This document shows, one piece after another, positions 60,132 through 64,000 of a stretch of DNA of 64,000 bases (position 1 is its first letter; every line of letters starts with the position of its first letter). The translations under genes were made by a program, and so were the position numbers. The stretch covers positions 4,774,001-4,838,000 of the forward strand of contig NZ_CP029191.1 of the NCBI RefSeq assembly GCF_008642335.1, in the 5' to 3' direction. The stretch is from Streptomyces venezuelae (lineage in GTDB: Bacteria; Actinomycetota; Actinomycetes; Streptomycetales; Streptomycetaceae). The notes beneath the pieces are model-generated. The model saw nothing but the letters and a program-made list of their open reading frames with translations. It did no database searches and was not told the origin of the DNA.

Positions 60132-60441
60132 TTCCGCTCGATTGGCACCACACGTGCCCCGTATGGCAGACTGTCCTGGTTGCTCGGTTGAGTGCCGATG
60201 CTGCGCGCCTCCCGCCGGGAGGACCGGAAGCGAGTCCCACAGTACTCGTCGCCTTATCTGCCCCACGGGTCCGCGAGGACCTGGACGGCAGCGCTGGGGC
60301 GGACGTACGGGAATCTTTCGGGAAGTGCGGTGCGGTTGCTCGGCCAGGCGCCCGGTGGGTTTCTTCCCCCGGACCCGCGGTCAGCGAGGGCCGCAGCCCC
60401 TAGCAGGGAACTCCTTCGGGAGAACTGTGTGAGCGGGACTG

Positions 60442-60466
60442 CGACACGCCCGACCGCGTGGGTCGG
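60442..60466 (+). promoter_or_regulatory. 25-nt leader element shared with rpsL
   Basis: CGACAC-G-CCCGACCGCGTGGGTCGG, 24 of 25 nt identical to 50836-50860, at a similar distance before the start codon (65 vs 51 nt). Same CCGACC/GGTCGG hairpin. Confidence 0.7.
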
Positions 60467-60530
60467 AGGAGGTAGAAAAAAGGGCCTCCCGGGAGCCAGA
60501 GCGTTCGAGACGAAGGACTACTAAGTAGCC

Positions 60531-60839
60531 ATGGCGGGACAGAAGATCCGCATCCGGCTCAAGGCCTACGACCACGAGGTCATCGACTCCTCGGCGAAGA
60601 AGATCGTCGAGACGGTGACCCGCACTGGTGCGTCGGTCGCGGGCCCGGTGCCGCTGCCCACTGAGAAGAACGTGTACTGCGTCATCAAGTCGCCGCACAA
60701 GTACAAGGACTCTCGCGAGCACTTCGAGATGCGCACGCACAAGCGCCTGATCGACATCCTCGACCCGACCCCCAAGACCGTTGACTCGCTGATGCGCCTG
60801 GACCTTCCGGCCGGCGTTGACATCGAGATCAAGCTCTGA
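60531..60839 (+). CDS. rpsJ: 30S ribosomal protein S10
   Basis: 102 residues, normal length; first gene of the S10 operon. [63 protein letters not shown] 60531 follows GAAGGAC. Confidence 0.98.
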   Translation: MAGQKIRIRLKAYDHEVIDSSAKKIVETVTRTGASVAGPVPLPTEKNVYCVIKSPHKYKDSREHFEMRTHKRLIDILDPTPKTVDSLMRLDLPAGVDIEIKL

Positions 60840-60853
60840 AGGGCGCGAAGAAG

Positions 60854-61498
60854 ATGACCAAGCAGATCAAGGGCATCCTGGGCGAGAAGCTCGGCATGAC
60901 CCAGGTCTGGGACGAGAACAACCGTGTCGTCCCGGTGACCGTGGTCAAGGCCGGGCCCTGCGTCGTTACCCAGGTCCGTACGAATGACAGCGACGGCTAC
61001 GAGTCGGTCCAGATCGCCTTCGGCGAGATCGACCCGCGCAAGGTGAACAAGCCCCTCAAGGGCCACTTCGCCAAGGCCGACGTGACCCCCCGTCGCCACC
61101 TCGTCGAGATCCGTACCGCTGGTGCCAGCGAGTACACCCTCGGCCAGGAGCTGACTGCCGAGACGTTCGAGGCCGGTATCAAGGTCGACGTCACCGGCAA
61201 GAGCAAGGGCAAGGGCTTCGCCGGTGTGATGAAGCGTCACAACTTCCACGGTGGCAAGGCCTCCCACGGTGCCCACCGCGTGCACCGCAAGCCCGGTTCC
61301 ATCGGTGGCTGTGCCACCCCCGGCCGTGTCTTCAAGGGCATGCGCATGGCGGGTCGCATGGGCAACGAGCGGGTCACCACCCAGAACCTGACCGTCCACG
61401 CCGTTGACGCGGAGAAGGGCCTGCTGCTCATCAAGGGCGCGGTTCCTGGTCCGAACGGCGGCCTCGTCCTGGTCCGTACCGCGGCCAAGGGGGCCTGA
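60854..61498 (+). CDS. rplC: 50S ribosomal protein L3
   Basis: 214 residues. Early assembly protein near the peptidyl-transferase centre. [58 protein letters not shown]. 14 nt after rpsJ. Confidence 0.98.
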   Translation: MTKQIKGILGEKLGMTQVWDENNRVVPVTVVKAGPCVVTQVRTNDSDGYESVQIAFGEIDPRKVNKPLKGHFAKADVTPRRHLVEIRTAGASEYTLGQELTAETFEAGIKVDVTGKSKGKGFAGVMKRHNFHGGKASHGAHRVHRKPGSIGGCATPGRVFKGMRMAGRMGNERVTTQNLTVHAVDAEKGLLLIKGAVPGPNGGLVLVRTAAKGA

Positions 61499-61506
61499 GG
61501 TAACCC

Positions 61507-62163
61507 ATGAGCACCATTGACATCCTTTCGCCGGCAGGCGACAAGACCGGGACGGTCGAGCTCCCCGCGGAGATCTTCGACGTCGAGAAGATCAGCATCC
61601 CGCTGATCCACCAGGTCGTCGTCGCTCAGCTGGCCGCGGCCCGTCAGGGCACGCACAAGACCAAGACCCGCGGCGAAGTCCGTGGTGGTGGCAAGAAGCC
61701 TTACCGCCAGAAGGGCACCGGCCGCGCGCGCCAGGGTTCGACCCGTGCGCCGCAGTTCGCCGGCGGTGGCGTCGTCCACGGCCCCGTGCCGCGTGACTAC
61801 TCCCAGCGCACTCCCAAGAAGATGAAGGCTGCCGCTCTGCGTCACGCCCTCACCGACCGGGCGCGCAACTCCCGCATCCACGTCGTCTCCGGCGTGGTCG
61901 AGGGCGAGATCTCGACGAAGGCCGCGAAGAGCCTGCTCGGCAAGGTCAGTGAGCGCAAGAACGTGCTCCTGGTCATCGAGCGCTCGGACGAGGCTTCGCT
62001 GCTCTCCGCCCGCAACCTGCCCCAGGTGCACATCCTGGAGCCGGGCCAGCTGAACACGTACGACGTGCTCGTCTCGGACGACGTGGTCTTCACCAAGGCC
62101 GCCTTCGAGTCCTTCGTGTCTGGCCCCACCAAGGCCGATGAGACCGAAGGGAGCGAAGCCTGA
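61507..62163 (+). CDS. rplD: 50S ribosomal protein L4
   Basis: 218 residues. Exit-tunnel protein; S10-operon autoregulator in E. coli. [40 protein letters not shown], the extended tunnel loop. Overlaps rplW by one base (TGATG). Confidence 0.98.
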   Translation: MSTIDILSPAGDKTGTVELPAEIFDVEKISIPLIHQVVVAQLAAARQGTHKTKTRGEVRGGGKKPYRQKGTGRARQGSTRAPQFAGGGVVHGPVPRDYSQRTPKKMKAAALRHALTDRARNSRIHVVSGVVEGEISTKAAKSLLGKVSERKNVLLVIERSDEASLLSARNLPQVHILEPGQLNTYDVLVSDDVVFTKAAFESFVSGPTKADETEGSEA

Positions 62164-62582
62164 TGGCTATCCGTCACCAGAGCATCGCGTCCAAGGCCGC
62201 GAAGGCCGCCAAGGCCGCGCGCGTCGCCAAGGCGAAGCGCATCGCGACCGAGGGCAAGATCGCCGTTGAGCCCACCCCGCTGAGCAAGTCCTTCTCGGAC
62301 CCGCGCGACGTCCTCGTCAAGCCGGTCGTCTCCGAGAAGTCGTACGCGCTGCTCGACGAGGGCAAGTACACGTTCATCGTGGCTCCGGGCGCCAACAAGA
62401 CCCAGATCAAGCAGGCCGTCGAGGCGGTCTTCTCGGTCAAGGTCACCGGCGTCAACACGATCAACCGTCAGGGCAAGCGGAAGCGTACGCGCACCGGGTT
62501 CGGCAAGCGTGCCGACACCAAGCGCGCCATCGTGACCCTTGCTGAGGGCGACCGTATCGACATCTTCGGCCAGGCCTCCTAA
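62163..62582 (+). CDS. rplW: 50S ribosomal protein L23
   Basis: 139 residues, longer than E. coli L23 because of a Lys/Ala-rich N-terminal extension ([20 protein letters not shown]). Core: [40 protein letters not shown]. Ribosome docking site for trigger factor and SRP. Confidence 0.97.
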   Translation: MAIRHQSIASKAAKAAKAARVAKAKRIATEGKIAVEPTPLSKSFSDPRDVLVKPVVSEKSYALLDEGKYTFIVAPGANKTQIKQAVEAVFSVKVTGVNTINRQGKRKRTRTGFGKRADTKRAIVTLAEGDRIDIFGQAS

Positions 62583-62621
62583 CGGAGCGCCCTGGTCCGA
62601 ATATCGGACGAGGACTGAGAA

Positions 62622-63458
62622 ATGGGAATCCGCAAGTACAAGCCGACTACGCCGGGCCGTCGTGGCTCCTCCGTAGCCGACTTCGTCGAGGTAACGCGGT
62701 CCACGCCGGAGAAGTCGCTGGTTCGCCCGCTGCACAGCAAGGGCGGCCGTAACAATTCCGGTCGTGTGACCGTTCGCCACCAGGGTGGTGGCCACAAGCG
62801 CGCCTACCGCGTGATCGACTTCCGTCGCCACGACAAGGACGGCGTGCCGGCCAAGGTCGCGCACATCGAGTACGACCCCAACCGCACGGCGCGCATCGCG
62901 CTGCTGCACTACGCGGACGGCGAGAAGCGCTACATCCTCGCCCCGCGCGGCACGCAGCAGGGTGACCGGATTGAGAGCGGCCCCGGTGCCGACATCAAGC
63001 CCGGCAACAACATGGCGCTGCGCAACATCCCCGTGGGTACGACGATCCACGCCATCGAGCTGCGGCCCGGCGGCGGCGCGAAGTTCGCCCGCTCCGCGGG
63101 TGCCTCCGTGCAGCTGCTCGCGAAGGAAGGCGCCATGGCGCACCTTCGCATGCCGTCCGGTGAGATCCGCCTGGTCGACGTCCGCTGCCGCGCCACCATC
63201 GGCGAGGTCGGCAACGCCGAGCAGTCGAACATCAACTGGGGCAAGGCCGGCCGTATGCGCTGGAAGGGCGTCCGCCCGACCGTGCGTGGTGTCGTGATGA
63301 ACCCGGTCGACCACCCGCACGGTGGTGGTGAAGGCAAGACCTCCGGTGGTCGTCACCCGGTCTCGCCGTGGGGCAAGAAGGAGGGTCGTACTCGTGATCG
63401 CAACAAGGCGAGCAACAAGTACATCGTCCGTCGCCGCAAGTCGAACAAGAAGCGCTAG
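62622..63458 (+). CDS. rplB: 50S ribosomal protein L2
   Basis: 278 residues. Peptidyl-transferase-centre support protein; [20 protein letters not shown] and C-terminal [20 protein letters not shown] with the conserved histidine. ATG 62622 follows GAGGACTGAG. Confidence 0.98.
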   Translation: MGIRKYKPTTPGRRGSSVADFVEVTRSTPEKSLVRPLHSKGGRNNSGRVTVRHQGGGHKRAYRVIDFRRHDKDGVPAKVAHIEYDPNRTARIALLHYADGEKRYILAPRGTQQGDRIESGPGADIKPGNNMALRNIPVGTTIHAIELRPGGGAKFARSAGASVQLLAKEGAMAHLRMPSGEIRLVDVRCRATIGEVGNAEQSNINWGKAGRMRWKGVRPTVRGVVMNPVDHPHGGGEGKTSGGRHPVSPWGKKEGRTRDRNKASNKYIVRRRKSNKKR

Positions 63459-63470
63459 GAGCGGGTTTAG

Positions 63471-63752
63471 ATGCCGCGCAGTCTCAAGAAGGGGCCCTTC
63501 GTCGACGACCACCTCGTAAAGAAGGTGGACGCTCAGAACGAAGCCGGTTCCAAGAACGTCATCAAGACCTGGTCCCGTCGCTCGATGATCATTCCCAGCA
63601 TGCTGGGTCACACGATCGCGGTGCACAACGGCAAGACCCACATCCCGGTGTTCGTCACCGAGTCGATGGTCGGCCACAAGCTCGGCGAGTTCTCGCCGAC
63701 TCGCACCTTCCGCGGCCACGTCAAGGACGACCGGAAGTCGAAGCGCCGCTAG
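63471..63752 (+). CDS. rpsS: 30S ribosomal protein S19
   Basis: 93 residues. 30S head protein contacting tRNA and S13. [60 protein letters not shown]. Confidence 0.98.
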   Translation: MPRSLKKGPFVDDHLVKKVDAQNEAGSKNVIKTWSRRSMIIPSMLGHTIAVHNGKTHIPVFVTESMVGHKLGEFSPTRTFRGHVKDDRKSKRR

Positions 63753-63793
63753 TGCGGGGTGGAACGACTATGACTAACACCGAAGGGACAACC

Positions 63794-64000
63794 ATGGAAG
63801 CCAGGGCCCAGGCGCGGTACATCCGCGTCACGCCCATGAAGGCCCGCCGCGTGGTGGACCTCATCCGTGGCATGGATGCCACGGAGGCTCAGGCGGTCCT
63901 GCGTTTCGCCCCGCAGGCCGCGAGCGTGCCGGTCGGCAAGGTGCTGGACAGCGCCATTGCCAACGCCGCGCACAACTACGACCACACCGACGCCTCTTCG
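63794..64000 (+). CDS. rplV: 50S ribosomal protein L22 (3' end outside window)
   Basis: First 69 residues of L22: [60 protein letters not shown] 63794 (preceded by AAGGGAC) matches the start I recall for the S. coelicolor protein; an in-frame ATG at 63770, behind GGGGTGGA, would add 8 residues (MTNTEGTT). Cut by the window end. Confidence 0.93.
   Translation, partial: MEARAQARYIRVTPMKARRVVDLIRGMDATEAQAVLRFAPQAASVPVGKVLDSAIANAAHNYDHTDASS

Larger units (their letters stand above)
60053..60530 (+). other. rpsJ upstream region, 478 bp, no gene
   Basis: Leader and promoter region of the S10 operon. It has a candidate promoter at 60104-60131, the 25-nt element shared with rpsL at 60442-60466, and GGAGGAGGT after it. 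I see no protein-coding ORF here. Confidence 0.6.

Overview
This window looks like a chromosomal core region of a Streptomyces (or very close actinomycete). The DNA is very GC-rich with strongly G/C-ending codons. GTG starts are common, one TTG start is well supported (rpoB), and stop and start codons often overlap as GTGA or ATGA. The gene content and order match what I recall of the S. coelicolor korAB - nuo - htpX - murB - secE/nusG - rplKA - rplJL - rpoBC - rpsLG/fusA/tuf - S10 region. I cannot name the species.

Layout. Positions 1-2913 (minus) carry the 2-oxoacid:ferredoxin oxidoreductase genes korAB. Positions 3480-7261 (minus) carry a NarL-type response regulator and two paralogous sensor kinases. 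Positions 7482-17427 (plus) hold a reduced complex-I operon, nuoABCHIJKLMN, with no nuoD, E, F or G; htpX and a yccF-like gene follow. Positions 18833-24722 form an accessory patch: a frameshifted barstar-like pseudogene, a SUKH-domain protein, a GlsB/YeaQ-type membrane protein, yajQ, tRNA-Tyr, and a large NLR-like NACHT NTPase. After an oxidoreductase and an amidohydrolase come tRNA-Thr, tRNA-Met, rpmG and two MaoC/Had-type dehydratases. Next are a TetR/MFS pair, murB, a reductase/TetR pair, add-like and aspC-like genes.

From 35983 the window is mostly gene-expression machinery: tRNA-Trp, secE, nusG, rplK, rplA, two tandem lipoprotein genes, rplJ and rplL behind an L10 leader, rpoB, rpoC, rpsL, rpsG, fusA and tuf. 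An accessory islet at 55405-60052 follows: Uma2, a small protein, a winged-helix protein, an RsbW-like ATPase, a truncated DUF5753 relic, DUF397 and an ADP-ribosylglycohydrolase-like protein. The S10 operon then begins (rpsJ, rplC, rplD, rplW, rplB, rpsS, rplV) and runs off the window.

How the parts may work together: KorAB yields reduced ferredoxin, and the neighbouring Nuo complex has lost its NADH-input module, so ferredoxin-driven quinone reduction is an attractive but unproven link. The two-component genes lie just upstream of the nuoA promoter, which carries a tandem 23-bp repeat. The main candidates for new biology are the NACHT protein, the repeat-slippage barstar pseudogene beside a SUKH protein, the degenerate NuoC tail, and a 25-nt hairpin element shared by the rpsL and rpsJ leaders.
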